Part shown: piece after piece, positions 1 through 7,555 of the stretch | How positions within the stretch are numbered: the first letter of the stretch is position 1 | How the letters are laid out: the number at the start of each line of letters is the position of its first letter | Source of the DNA: Atopobiaceae bacterium | GTDB lineage: Bacteria; Actinomycetota; Coriobacteriia; Coriobacteriales; Atopobiaceae | Reading direction: 5' to 3' | DNA: 64,000 nt | Assembly: GCA_022482785.1 (NCBI GenBank) | Contig: JAKVON010000002.1 | Coordinates: forward strand, 62,001 to 126,000 | The notes under the pieces: model-generated | Told to the model about the DNA's origin: nothing | Databases searched by the model: none | The model's input: the letters and a program-made list of their open reading frames with translations, nothing else | Translations under genes and position numbers: made by a program

Positions 1-1
1 C

Positions 2-709
2 ACCAGAGGCGATATAGTTAGTCTCCCGACCCCGATTTTCATAGACAGCTTCTTCGAATTTATGGACCGAGAACACATCCATTACGATGAAAAAAGCAAT
101 GAGTACGAGAAATGCTGTCTCGCTCAGCACTATGGCGTGAAAACTCGGCTCTTGGATTGGACGACTGACGCAACCGTTGCCCTCTTCTTTTCTCAAGACG
201 GCAGGGAAAAGAGTCACTCAGCCGCGCTATTCATCCTAAGCCCCTCCTTGATGAATGATGCCATTCTCCCAGAGCGGAGGGGCGTAAAACCGAATAGACC
301 CCTTAATCCCAGTGAAGCCAATGACGTCATTGAAGCTAATGACGACAATATAATGGCCTTCAGCCTTCCATTTGCTGCACTTGGCACGAAGACTAATCCG
401 AGAATCTGCCGACAATCGGGGAACTTCACCGTTCACACCAGTAACATTTGGCCGATTGACTATCTTCCTCAGGCGGAATCCTATCTCAAGAAAATTGTCA
501 TTCCCCCTGCCGTGTGTGAGGATCTCGGCCGGTTCCTCAACTGTATGGGAATTAATAAAGACTCCATCTATGTTTTCGAAGACATCAAGGATGATGTTTC
601 CAAGAGAGCGAATCAATTTACGATGGGAAAATATAATGAGTACATTCGGCAAAGAGAAGAAGAGTGGAGAAACACGCCCCCCAACACGAGAGGCATTTCC
701 CATATTTAG
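2..709 (+). CDS. FRG-domain protein, 5' end outside window
   Basis: The frame is already open at base 2, so the gene begins left of the window and the ATG at 62 is only an internal Met. Visible residues 41-54 read AQHYGVKTRLLDWT, the signature of the FRG domain family; the Phe-Arg-Gly motif that names the family would lie upstream and is not visible. FRG proteins occur often in mobile or defence-associated regions, but their biochemical activity is not settled. Codon use and composition are clearly richer in A+T than the genes from 5 kb onward, which suggests transfer. The downstream neighbours are decayed genes, so the context is an accessory island. The family call is firm; the function is unknown. 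Confidence 0.8.
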   Translation, partial: TRGDIVSLPTPIFIDSFFEFMDREHIHYDEKSNEYEKCCLAQHYGVKTRLLDWTTDATVALFFSQDGREKSHSAALFILSPSLMNDAILPERRGVKPNRPLNPSEANDVIEANDDNIMAFSLPFAALGTKTNPRICRQSGNFTVHTSNIWPIDYLPQAESYLKKIVIPPAVCEDLGRFLNCMGINKDSIYVFEDIKDDVSKRANQFTMGKYNEYIRQREEEWRNTPPNTRGISHI

Positions 710-732
710 GCACAATCACTAATTTCCTTTGT

Positions 733-870
733 CCTCTCGCATACGACGGTAGCGCGGGAGGCAAGCACCTCTTCCCGCCTCCCGACGCGACCCCCGCGAA
801 GTGTAGTCATGCCATGCCCATAAGCGACCCCGTTTCCCAGGGGTCGCTCGCTCTTTACGTATGCGAGAGG
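733..870. repeat. nested inverted-repeat element (three-stem structure)
   Basis: A perfect 13-bp inverted repeat, CCTCTCGCATACG at 733-745 and CGTATGCGAGAGG at 858-870, closes a 138-bp interval. Inside are two more hairpins: CGGGAGGC/GCCTCCCG at 755-784 and AGCGACCCC/GGGGTCGCT at 823-848. The latter is followed by CGCTCTTT and could terminate the FRG gene. Together they would fold as a three-way junction. It may be a small non-autonomous mobile element or a structured RNA; the sequence alone does not decide. Confidence 0.55.
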
Positions 871-901
871 GCAAAGGGCCCTCACGTTCTAGGGAGCGAA
901 C

Positions 902-1105
902 ATGAGCAAGAGCAACGAGACCCAGCAGCAGCCGACCGAGACCAAGCCCATCGCCGAGATGACCGCCGCCGAGGTGGCCATGGAGGGGCGCAAGCTCGCC
1001 GCCAGCTACCTCGAGAAGCGCAGCTACTTCATCCTCGAGCGGAACTAGCGCTGCCAGGCGGTCGAGGCCGAGGGGACGCCCGTCCTCGTGCTCGTGAAGA
1101 CCACC
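902..1105 (+). pseudogene. UPF0102 (YraN) endonuclease-like pseudogene
   Basis: The ATG at 902 follows an AGGGAG ribosome-binding site. The reading then matches the UPF0102/YraN family (GRKLAASYLEKRSYFILERN), where the next residue should be Trp: the TGG has become TAG at 1046-1048. In the same frame it resumes as RCQA, then VEAEGTPVLVLVKT. The conserved Gly-Glu-(Ala/Ile)-Asp block that supplies catalytic acids of the PD-(D/E)XK fold is missing between these two pieces, and the family's downstream half is absent. With a nonsense change, an internal deletion and a 3' truncation, it is dead. Intact yraN genes normally sit in housekeeping contexts, so this looks like a duplicated or displaced remnant. 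Confidence 0.7.
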
Positions 1106-1549
1106 GCAAGCTCGGCGAGGCCTCCGACGCGCTCGGCGTGAATGCCGACGAGCTGCAGAGAATCTGGCCCGTGCCGGGAGGCAGCCGCCTCAATGGCACA
1201 GAAGGGGTGACGCGCGACGGTCGCGCGGCGACCTTTCTCGACGTGTCAGGCATGGTGGACGGTACGGGTGTGAATTGATGTCCGGCGCGGGTCGTATTGT
1301 GTCCGTGGCGAAGGGCAGTCCGCGGGAACCGGGGCAAGATATGAAGGACTCAACAAGGCGCCGGATCCTCAGGGCGATCGTGATGTTCGTCAAGCTCGTG
1401 TGGAGGCTTGGGATGGCCGCGTAGGCGCGGGAGTCCGGCGCATGCCCGCGTGTGTTTGCCCAAGCGGCCGCAGCTCGGGCCTTACAGGCGATTCTGACGG
1501 GCCGCCTACCTGCGATGATGCTAGTGGCCACTTTATGGAGGCGATGGCG
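1106..1549. other. gene-poor remnant stretch
   Basis: About 440 bases with no gene I can support. A short open stretch at about 1108-1278 on the + strand (KLGEASDALGVNADELQRI near its start) looks like coding sequence without a start and matches no family I recognise. It is probably debris continuous with the broken YraN gene. Confidence 0.4.
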
Positions 1550-1861
1550 GTGAGGGTGATTCTGGAGGGCCGCGACCAGGGGTTCGAGATGGTCGAATAC
1601 TGCGGCTATTACTACTACGGCGACGGCACCGACGCGCACAGCCACTTCACCTGCTCACCCGACACCGTGCTGAAGTTCGGGATCGAGCTCAACGAGCCGT
1701 CCGCCCCGGACGTGTCCCCCGCGGTGAGGGACTACGTGGAGGCGCATCTCCCGACCTGGGTCGCAAAGTACGGCGGGAGGCTGTACCCGGACGTCGACTA
1801 CTGGGGCACCGACCGGTTCCCTGCGTGGGAGGACCATCCCGAGGACTCACGGGGGAGATGA
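1550..1861 (+). CDS. small protein of unknown function
   Basis: About 103 residues, family not recognised. The protein is acidic and rich in aromatic residues, with a Tyr cluster (YCGYYYYGDGTDAH) about a quarter of the way in and a C-terminal half rich in Pro, Asp and Trp. No signal peptide or membrane segment is visible. The start is uncertain: a GGAGG at 1537-1541 sits eight bases before the GTG at 1550, while in-frame ATGs at 1535 and 1544 lie too close to it or lack a site. It heads a run of four small same-strand genes with short spacers (1550-3049). Such runs of small soluble unknowns resemble immunity-protein clusters, but I see no toxin beside it. Confidence 0.5.
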   Translation: MRVILEGRDQGFEMVEYCGYYYYGDGTDAHSHFTCSPDTVLKFGIELNEPSAPDVSPAVRDYVEAHLPTWVAKYGGRLYPDVDYWGTDRFPAWEDHPEDSRGR

Positions 1862-1868
1862 GGCATTT

Positions 1869-2522
1869 ATGGCGAGAGAGATCCATGGTTCGGAGGAGCT
1901 GAGGGACGCACTGTCAAGGCTGCCAATCGTCGGCCGCAGGGTCGTCTCGGTCGACATCGTCGGGAGGCTCCTCCACACCGACCGCGTGACCATGATCAAC
2001 TGCTACAACAACCAGGTCAGGAAACCAGACGAACCATTCCGCCTTACCCGGATGCCCATCTACGAGGACGAGATCCCCCTCGCGGTGCCCAGGACGCGGC
2101 TGGTCCTCAGCGACGGTCCCTTCGTCTTCGGGCTCGACGACGGGTCGGCACTCGAGATCGCGATGCCAGGCTCGAGCTGCGCCATCATCGACTTCGTCCG
2201 CAACGCATCGTCCCGCCCGCGGAACGACCTCGTGAACGCCTCGGGCATTCTGCGGCCCGCCATCGGGGAGGCCGTCACCGGCATAGAGGTGATGGCGATG
2301 TCCATCAGGGATCAGGAACGTGGCTACGTAGAGGAGGCCTATCAGGTCGACGCCTTCAAGCGGTGCCTGATTAGGTGTGAGGACCATGCTTTCGAGATCT
2401 TCTGGGGCACGTGCATCGCTTCTACCAACGACGAACTGCCCGTCCCGCTGGAGATGACGATGGGCGACCTCAGGGACAACATCAGCTGCTACTCCGACCT
2501 CGTCGACAAGAGGAAAGGCTAG
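1869..2522 (+). CDS. hypothetical protein, 217 aa
   Basis: A 217-residue soluble protein of unrecognised family. It begins seven bases after the preceding stop, with a strong GGGGGAGATGAGG site overlapping that stop, so the two are co-transcribed and probably translationally coupled. Its middle resembles a beta-rich fold with alternating hydrophobic residues (SDGPFVFGLDDGSALEIAM). No catalytic motif, signal peptide or membrane helix is visible. Codon use matches the G+C-rich chromosome rather than the FRG gene upstream. The gene is probably real, given its length, ribosome-binding site and operon spacing; no function can be offered. Confidence 0.65.
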   Translation: MAREIHGSEELRDALSRLPIVGRRVVSVDIVGRLLHTDRVTMINCYNNQVRKPDEPFRLTRMPIYEDEIPLAVPRTRLVLSDGPFVFGLDDGSALEIAMPGSSCAIIDFVRNASSRPRNDLVNASGILRPAIGEAVTGIEVMAMSIRDQERGYVEEAYQVDAFKRCLIRCEDHAFEIFWGTCIASTNDELPVPLEMTMGDLRDNISCYSDLVDKRKG

Positions 2523-2537
2523 GGGAGGGGGCTCCGC

Positions 2538-2786
2538 ATGGCCAAGGTGGTGAGGACCACCGTGCTGCGGCACTACAGGGTGCTGTTCCTCGATGGCGAG
2601 ATTCCGGAGAGCGGTTCTGTGAGCGTCTCGGGGACCGTCTTCGAGGCGACGTGGGGTTACCTCCTGACGAATGACCGGGAGTATCGCAGGGATGCGACCC
2701 TCGTCGCCGTACCCCTCGACGGCTCCCTGGGTGACGAGTTCTTCGTGGGCAAGGGCGTCGTCCCCCTCGAGCCTGCCGGCGCGTAA
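2538..2786 (+). CDS. hypothetical protein, 82 aa
   Basis: An 82-residue protein starting at ATG 2538 after an AGGGGAGGGGG ribosome-binding stretch, 15 bases behind the preceding stop. Alternating hydrophobic and charged residues (VLRHYRVLFLDGEIPESGSV) suggest a small beta-structured domain. No motif I recognise, no secretion signal and no membrane helix. It belongs to the same four-gene run at 1550-3049 and is judged real from spacing and ribosome-binding site rather than from homology. Confidence 0.55.
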   Translation: MAKVVRTTVLRHYRVLFLDGEIPESGSVSVSGTVFEATWGYLLTNDREYRRDATLVAVPLDGSLGDEFFVGKGVVPLEPAGA

Positions 2787-2809
2787 GGCTTTAGAGGGAA
2801 GGGGGTGCC

Positions 2810-3049
2810 ATGCTGTTTCTCAGGCTCCGCTCGCTGGGCGAGGACGAGGTCGTCTACGACTACATGCCTGGGGGCGAGGACGCCGACCCTGGCATGATCT
2901 CGCTCGACCTGGGCTCCGGCCTGCCGACGTTGGTGAAGAGGTTCGCCGATGACGACATGCCCTGGTATCTGGGACAGGCGCTGTACCGAATCGAGAGGAT
3001 GCGCGACGAGGGCCACTTCGCCGAGTTCGTCCAGGTCGCCTGGTACTGA
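2810..3049 (+). CDS. hypothetical protein, 79 aa
   Basis: The last gene of the four-gene run, 79 residues, starting at ATG 2810 after AAGGGGGTGCC. It is strongly acidic (EDEVVYDYMPGGEDADPGM), has a hydrophobic C-terminal half ending in VQVAWY, and shows no transmembrane segment or known motif. Acidic small proteins of this kind are often protein-binding partners such as immunity proteins or antitoxins; that is an inference from composition only. Confidence 0.55.
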   Translation: MLFLRLRSLGEDEVVYDYMPGGEDADPGMISLDLGSGLPTLVKRFADDDMPWYLGQALYRIERMRDEGHFAEFVQVAWY

Positions 3050-3231
3050 AGGATGGCCTTTTTCTTGGTTCCGCTCGCTGGGCGTCTGATGGATGGGACG
3101 GCGCCATCGTTTGAATGCCTTAGAGTTTTCATATGATGGGCGTCGCGACCGTCGAGTGAGTGGAGGTTGAAGTGTCAATTCTCGGACCCTCCTACTAGAA
3201 GATTAGTCCAGGTGTGCCATGAATTACCTGC

Positions 3232-4060
3232 CTAGCGATCTGTCGGGATGTAGTATGTGCGGTTCCAAGTCTCCCCGCGCATCGATACCACACTCTTTTT
3301 CACTAGCTTCTGCAGGTTCCTGGTGAGGGTCCTCTGCGCCATCCCGATGCTCGCTGAAATGTCCTTGGACCTCGAGTCTCCATGTTCGATAAGGAAGTTG
3401 CAGATGTCCCGTTCGCTCTGACTCAACGAGGCCCAGGGCTCCTGGCCACTTCCGGCCACTTCCGGCCACTTTCGGCCTTCGTGGGCGGCGCGCCGGCGAA
3501 GGCATCGCTGCGATGGAAGACGAGCCGTGCCCCCATGGGTGTCCGCAGGTACTCGATGCCGACGCCGGCGTCGTCGCAGAGATCCTTGATCCTCGGGATG
3601 CCGGTGCCGTAGGACTCGATGTCCTTCGAGCGGAAGAGCGTCCTCGCGAGGAGTTCGTTTCGGGTCTTTGAAGACCTGCTCGTGCCAGAGATATGGTCGG
3701 CGGGGTCCTTGCCCTCGACGAACCAGCCGGGGCTGTCAATCTCCACGCTGTCGCTGAAGATGTTGATCTGCACGCAGTCGAGAGAGCCAGTCGCGGTGGG
3801 CATAGGCGTTCATGAGTGCCTCGCGGACAGCCTTGGTCGGAATCTCGGGGATCTCCTCGCGTGGCCCGTCGCCCGAGGTGATGAAGCGCCTTCGCGTGTT
3901 GTTGAGGATGTTGAGCTCGTGCTTGTAATCCTCGGTGAATGCGTTGAGCTCACGCTTCGAGGTGGTGTGGATGGTCCGCCAGGGGGAGTAGACGTAGCGC
4001 TTGGAGATGGGGTCATAGCCCAGGTTGTGGCGCACGCGCCACACGCCGGGGCGGATTTCC
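3232..4060 (-). pseudogene. broken ATP-binding (AlbA_2/HATPase_c_4-type) transcriptional regulator
   Basis: Reading right to left, three frames carry successive parts of one protein. The first part has KAVREALMNAYAHRDW, the GHKL-type ATP-binding motif of Schlafen/AlbA-type regulators. The second has CVQINIFSDSVEIDSPG and YGTGIPRIKDLCDDAG. The third is a C-terminal helix-turn-helix (LSQSERDICNFLIEHGDSRS, then SIGMAQRTLTRNLQKL). The first shift is one base, next to a CTCTCTC tract near 3780. The second falls at the 10-bp repeat at 3444-3477. The N-terminal AlbA part is absent, replaced by unrelated sequence beyond about 4060. It is treated as a pseudogene; the family call is good and the boundaries are approximate. 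Confidence 0.65.
3444..3477. repeat. 10-bp tandem repeat, three copies plus partial
   Basis: GGCCACTTCC, GGCCACTTCC, GGCCACTTTC and a partial GGCC follow one another. The unit is not a multiple of three, and all three frames are open through it on the minus strand, so gain or loss of a unit changes which downstream frame is read. It lies exactly at the second frame change of the broken regulator. Confidence 0.8.
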
Positions 4061-4142
4061 TCTCGGGAGCCTTTGCCGAGAACGGCGTGGACATCGCGTC
4101 TCTCCTCATGCTCGAGTCTGATAGCTGGCTCCAGCGAAATGC

Positions 4143-4176
4143 AAAGGCCAGGGGCCATAAAGCCTCTGGCCTTTTT
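4143..4176 (+). terminator. intrinsic terminator
   Basis: A 13-bp stem, AAAGGCCAG with GGGC paired to GCCT with CTGGCCTTT (one wobble), six-base loop, followed on the + strand by a run of five T. No intact + strand gene precedes it; it may be left from a lost gene. It also insulates the acetyltransferase that follows. Confidence 0.7.
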
Positions 4177-4257
4177 GCGTGGTGATGGACCCGCGTGCCG
4201 TCGGCCCATAATGGTCTCATGAGGGAAGTCCATTCAGACCTCGAAGGAGGGCGCGCG

Positions 4258-4842
4258 ATGACGGAGCGGGAGAAGATGCTCGCGGGAGAGCTCTACGATC
4301 CGGGCGATGCGGAGCTCATGGCCAGATGGCATAGGGCCAAGGACCTCGCGAACGAGTACAACTCGCTGTGCTCGGCGGATGCTGCCGGCAAGGAGAAGGT
4401 GCTCGGCGAGCTCCTCGGAGGGATGGGGAAGCGCCTCTGGATAACGCCCCCCTTCTATGTCGACTACGGGGAGAACATCTTCTTCGGCGACAACGTCGAG
4501 GTCAACATGGGCTGCACCTTCCTTGACGACAACGTCATCACCATCGGCGACAACGCCCTCTTCGCGCCTGGCGTGCAGCTCCTCGCGGCCTACCATCCCA
4601 CGAACGCCTCGGAGCGCTTCGGCGAGCCGAACGCGGACGGCTCCTTCTCGTTCTGCAAGACTATCACCGCCCCCATCACCATCGGGGACAACGTCTGGAT
4701 AGGCGGGGGAGCCATCGTCCTTCCCGGCGTCACCATCGGCGACAACGTCGTCATCGGCGCGGGCAGCGTCGTCACGAGGGACGTTCCCTCGAACAAGGTG
4801 GCGTTCGGGAACCCGTGCCGCGTCTTCCGGGACAACGTCTGA
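4258..4842 (+). CDS. maa: sugar O-acetyltransferase (maltose/galactoside acetyltransferase family)
   Basis: 194 residues, the usual length for the Maa/LacA/NodL group, which transfers acetyl from acetyl-CoA to a sugar hydroxyl. The N-terminal cap (REKMLAGELYDPGDAEL) and the left-handed beta-helix hexapeptide repeats (ITIGDNALFAPGVQLL, ITIGDNVWIGGGAIVLPGV, TIGDNVVIGAGSVV) are complete. The catalytic His falls in LLAAYHPTNASER, and the C-terminal NPCRVFRDN is intact. The start is fixed by GAAGGAGGG seven bases upstream. It stands alone between two gene remnants, cytoplasmic, with no partner that would reveal its acceptor sugar. Confidence 0.9.
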   Translation: MTEREKMLAGELYDPGDAELMARWHRAKDLANEYNSLCSADAAGKEKVLGELLGGMGKRLWITPPFYVDYGENIFFGDNVEVNMGCTFLDDNVITIGDNALFAPGVQLLAAYHPTNASERFGEPNADGSFSFCKTITAPITIGDNVWIGGGAIVLPGVTIGDNVVIGAGSVVTRDVPSNKVAFGNPCRVFRDNV

Positions 4843-4891
4843 GCTGTGAAGTAGTGGGGCTTGTCGGAAAGGCGTATAGATTTGAGAGACG

Positions 4892-4935
4892 TAGCTATCA
4901 TTTTTGCGAGGTATGTCTCGCAAAAATGATAGCTA
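4892..4935. repeat. 19-bp perfect palindrome with 6-base loop
   Basis: AGCTATCATTTTTGCGAG at 4893-4910 and CTCGCAAAAATGATAGCT at 4917-4934 are exact reverse complements, extended by a T-A pair at 4892/4935 around a GTATGT loop. It is A+T-rich in a G+C-rich genome and stands directly before a truncated gene. It could be a bidirectional terminator or a dispersed palindromic element. Confidence 0.8.
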
Positions 4936-4947
4936 TCCTGGCGCGAC

Positions 4948-5154
4948 GTGCCGAGGTGGAGGATGCACCTGCTCGACTCCATCGTGGATGCCACCATCTC
5001 GAAGGACGTGCTCCACTCGGCTACGCCTGGCGAGCTGCTTGACTACATCAGGAACATCTACTACGTGCTGCTCACACGTGGCGTGATGGGGACATACGTG
5101 TATGCCTGCGACGAGGGGCTGCGAGAGTATCTTGGGCACTACCTCGGCAGGTAG
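4948..5154 (+). pseudogene. C-terminal stub of a DUF2075 helicase-like protein
   Basis: About 65 residues match only the extreme C-terminus of DUF2075 proteins, the Schlafen-like P-loop helicases: RNIYYVLLTRGVMGTYVYAC is the helicase motif VI region with the conserved LLTRG. The whole ATPase body is missing upstream, where the palindrome at 4892-4935 lies instead. DUF2075 proteins frequently occur in defence or restriction-linked loci. A truncated remnant; no function expected. Confidence 0.65.
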
Positions 5155-5161
5155 CTGACCG

Positions 5162-5668
5162 CTACGCCTTGCGGAACGCCTTGTCCACGTAGCCCACGTA
5201 CATCGTGTGGTAGTCCTGGTCGGGGTACAGGCTGGCGTCTACCTTGGGGTCGATGAAGTTCTCGGGGGCGAGCAGTCCCGCATAGGCTTTCTGGCAGACC
5301 AGTACCAGGGAGGCCTCCTCGAAGGCGGGCGTCTCGTCGAGCATGATGGGGGTGAGCCCGGCCTTGGCCACCTTGTCCTCGTCGCGGCCCGAGGCCGAGC
5401 CGAGGTATCCCAGCTGCTTCCGGTACTCCTCGGGCAGGAACGAGACGGAGAAGTACCCCTGCGCGTCGACGAACTCCTTGGTGTAGCGGCTCTGGCGGAT
5501 GTAGACGGTCGCGGCCGGCTTCTGCCAGAGCGTGCCCATCGAGCCCCAGCTTACGGTCATGGTGTTGAGATGGTCCTCCGTGCCGGCGGTGACGAGGGCC
5601 CATCCCTTGTCGAACGTGGCGAAGGGGCAGAGCTCGATCTGGGCCGGCTTGATCTGTTCGAAAGACAT
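5162..5668 (-). CDS. flavin reductase family protein (FMN-binding split barrel)
   Basis: 168 residues of the flavin reductase-like FMN-binding split-barrel family, which reduce or bind FMN with NAD(P)H. The N-terminus (IELCPFATFDKGWALVTAG) and the central TMTVSWGSMGTLWQKPAATV region are typical: Trp-Gly and Arg near YIRQSRYTKEFV contact the flavin phosphate in relatives, and SVSFLPEEYRKQLGYLGSAS follows the usual pattern. The ATG at 5668 is chosen because GGAGGAGCC stands directly before it; a longer frame upstream has no site. It is monocistronic, ending eight bases from the DUF2075 remnant on the other strand. The substrate is unknown. Confidence 0.85.
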   Translation of the reverse strand: MSFEQIKPAQIELCPFATFDKGWALVTAGTEDHLNTMTVSWGSMGTLWQKPAATVYIRQSRYTKEFVDAQGYFSVSFLPEEYRKQLGYLGSASGRDEDKVAKAGLTPIMLDETPAFEEASLVLVCQKAYAGLLAPENFIDPKVDASLYPDQDYHTMYVGYVDKAFRKA

Positions 5669-6160
5669 GGCTCCTCCTGACGATGCGGTGACTGCTCTCT
5701 TACCTTCTATCCCCAAAGCTGGCGGTCGCCGTCTCGGCGCACCGGTTTTTCATCTCACCGGTGCGAAGAGTGAATAAAAACGAGTGATATACCAATAAAA
5801 TCGGTTCTTCCATGTCCTTGCGAAACTCATGTGGACGCCGTTCGATAACATGGGCTCACATTTCGTCTCCAACGGTCGCATCATTTCGATAGTTGATGTA
5901 AGGCGATAATACGAGGCTGTGAGCTGCCATCCTTCCCTTGCTGGTAAATCAATGGTTTCCCTCATTTTTCCAGAAGGGTGCCTGCGCCCAAAAACGAGAA
6001 ACGGAAGCGTGCCTGCCGGGAAATGGCCCGGCAACGTCCGGGTTTCGCCGCTTTTAACGGAGCGTATGCATTTCGCACCGCCTCGCCGAAACATGGGCTT
6101 GCGAGAATTCAGGCCGTTCGACGCAATGCGCGCCACGTCACGAGGGAAGGAGAAGCAGCC
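5669..6160. other. intergenic region with putative leader
   Basis: About 490 bases without a supportable gene, noticeably A+T-richer between 5770 and 5990. Near the right end TGCCGGG (6014-6020) and CCCGGCA (6027-6033) form a 7-bp hairpin without a T run. An open frame continues in phase from about 5978 into the amidase, but it lacks a ribosome-binding site and the residues do not resemble amidase sequence. Confidence 0.4.
5884..5912 (+). promoter_or_regulatory. putative promoter for amidase operon
   Basis: TTTCGA (5884-5889), 17-base spacer, TAATAC (5907-5912). It would give a leader of about 240 bases before the GTG at 6161. Confidence 0.35.
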
Positions 6161-7555
6161 GTGAGTTCCCATCTCATCGAAGGGTTCGGAAACGCGTATC
6201 GCGCGGGGACGCTCACCCCCAGCGATGCCATCGCGAGCCAGCTCGCCTATGCGAGGCGGCTGTCCGAGGAGATAAACGCCATCAGCGCCCTGAGCCCGAC
6301 CGCCGAGGCGGAGGCGGAGGAGAGCACGAGGCGCTTCGAGCGCGGCAGGCCGATCGGTCCTCTCGACGGGGTTCCCGTCGTCGTGAAGGACAGCTACTGC
6401 GTGGAGGGCATGCCCCGGTGGCACGGCAGCGCCATACACGACGGCGACCCCGTGTCCGACCACTCCTCCGAGCCGATACTGCGCCTGCGCGAGGCGGGCG
6501 CGGTCGTCGTCGCCAAGACGACCATGCCCGACATGGGCATGCTCGCGAGCGGCATCAGCTCGCAGTTCGGCATCGTTCGCAACCCCTGGGACAAGACGAG
6601 GAGTCCCGGCGGCTCGAGCTCCGGGACGGCCGCGTCGCTCGCCGCGGGCCTCGCCGCCTTCGGCCTGGGGACCGACATCGCCGGCTCCGTCAGGCTTCCC
6701 GCCTGCCATTGCGGGCTCGTGGGCATCAAGCCCACCCAGGGGCGCATCGCGTACTCGCCGGGCAGCGTCATGCGTTCCTCCGGGGTGCTGGCTACCAGCG
6801 TCGCCGACGCGTCCGCGGCGCTCGAGGTGGTGGGGACCCAGGCGAGCACGGATCCCCTCTGCCTTCCCGGCAGCTTCGAGCCCACGACCTACGAGGAGGT
6901 CGTCAGGCGTCGCCCGAGCGTGGGACTCCTCCTCGACATGGGCTATGGCGAGGGGCCGGAGCCGGCGGTGGAGAGCGCGGTCCGGCTCGCCGCGAGCCGG
7001 CTGGAGCAGGGAGGGCTCGCCGTCGAGGAGTTCCGCCTCAATCTCTCCGATGCCGACTTCGACAACGCCGACAGGGTGTTCAAGGCCCACGCCATCGCGG
7101 AGATCAGGGCCTCGCGCCATCCGGAGGCCGTGCTCGGCCTCGTGGGCTCGTGGGTTGCGGGTTCCGAGGCGCTGCGCATGGCCGACTACGAGGACGCGAT
7201 GAACGGCCTCCTGGCAACCGTCGCAAAAATCGAGCGGGCGACGCGTGGCTATGACTTCCTCGTCTGCCCGACCCTGCCGACGACAGGGTTCGCCGCCGAC
7301 GTCCCCGGTCCCGGGGACGAGGAGCAGCTGCTGCACCACACGCAGTTCACCGCCTGGTTCAACCAGACGGGCCAGCCGGCCGTCTCCTATCGCGAGTCCG
7401 ACGACGCGGCGTCGGGCCTGCCCATCGGCGTCCAGGTCGTGGGCCGCAGGTTCGACGACGCCGGCGCGCTCGCCGTCGCCGGGTACCTCGAGGGGACTCG
7501 CGGCCCGGTCGCGGAATATCCATGCTTCGAAGGGAGGCCCTCCTATGAGAGCTGA
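6161..7555 (+). CDS. amidase signature family hydrolase
   Basis: 464 residues of the amidase-signature family, hydrolysing an amide through a Ser-cisSer-Lys triad. Visible are Lys76 in VPVVVKDSY, the cis-Ser at about 153 in SPGGSSSGTAAS, and Ser176 in GTDIAGSVRLPA. Other members include N-acylethanolamine (fatty-acid amide) hydrolases, aryl amidases and the GatA subunit. No GatB or GatC is near, so it is not the tRNA amidotransferase. The GTG start at 6161 has AAGGAG eight bases upstream. No signal peptide, hence cytoplasmic. It overlaps the next gene by 11 bases and opens a six-gene set that looks built for an amino alcohol. The substrate is an inference from those neighbours. Confidence 0.88.
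   Translation: MSSHLIEGFGNAYRAGTLTPSDAIASQLAYARRLSEEINAISALSPTAEAEAEESTRRFERGRPIGPLDGVPVVVKDSYCVEGMPRWHGSAIHDGDPVSDHSSEPILRLREAGAVVVAKTTMPDMGMLASGISSQFGIVRNPWDKTRSPGGSSSGTAASLAAGLAAFGLGTDIAGSVRLPACHCGLVGIKPTQGRIAYSPGSVMRSSGVLATSVADASAALEVVGTQASTDPLCLPGSFEPTTYEEVVRRRPSVGLLLDMGYGEGPEPAVESAVRLAASRLEQGGLAVEEFRLNLSDADFDNADRVFKAHAIAEIRASRHPEAVLGLVGSWVAGSEALRMADYEDAMNGLLATVAKIERATRGYDFLVCPTLPTTGFAADVPGPGDEEQLLHHTQFTAWFNQTGQPAVSYRESDDAASGLPIGVQVVGRRFDDAGALAVAGYLEGTRGPVAEYPCFEGRPSYES

Noticed and set aside
1255-1320. Sequence resembling the end of an insertion sequence
   Set aside because: No transposase, terminal repeat pair or target duplication could be found nearby.
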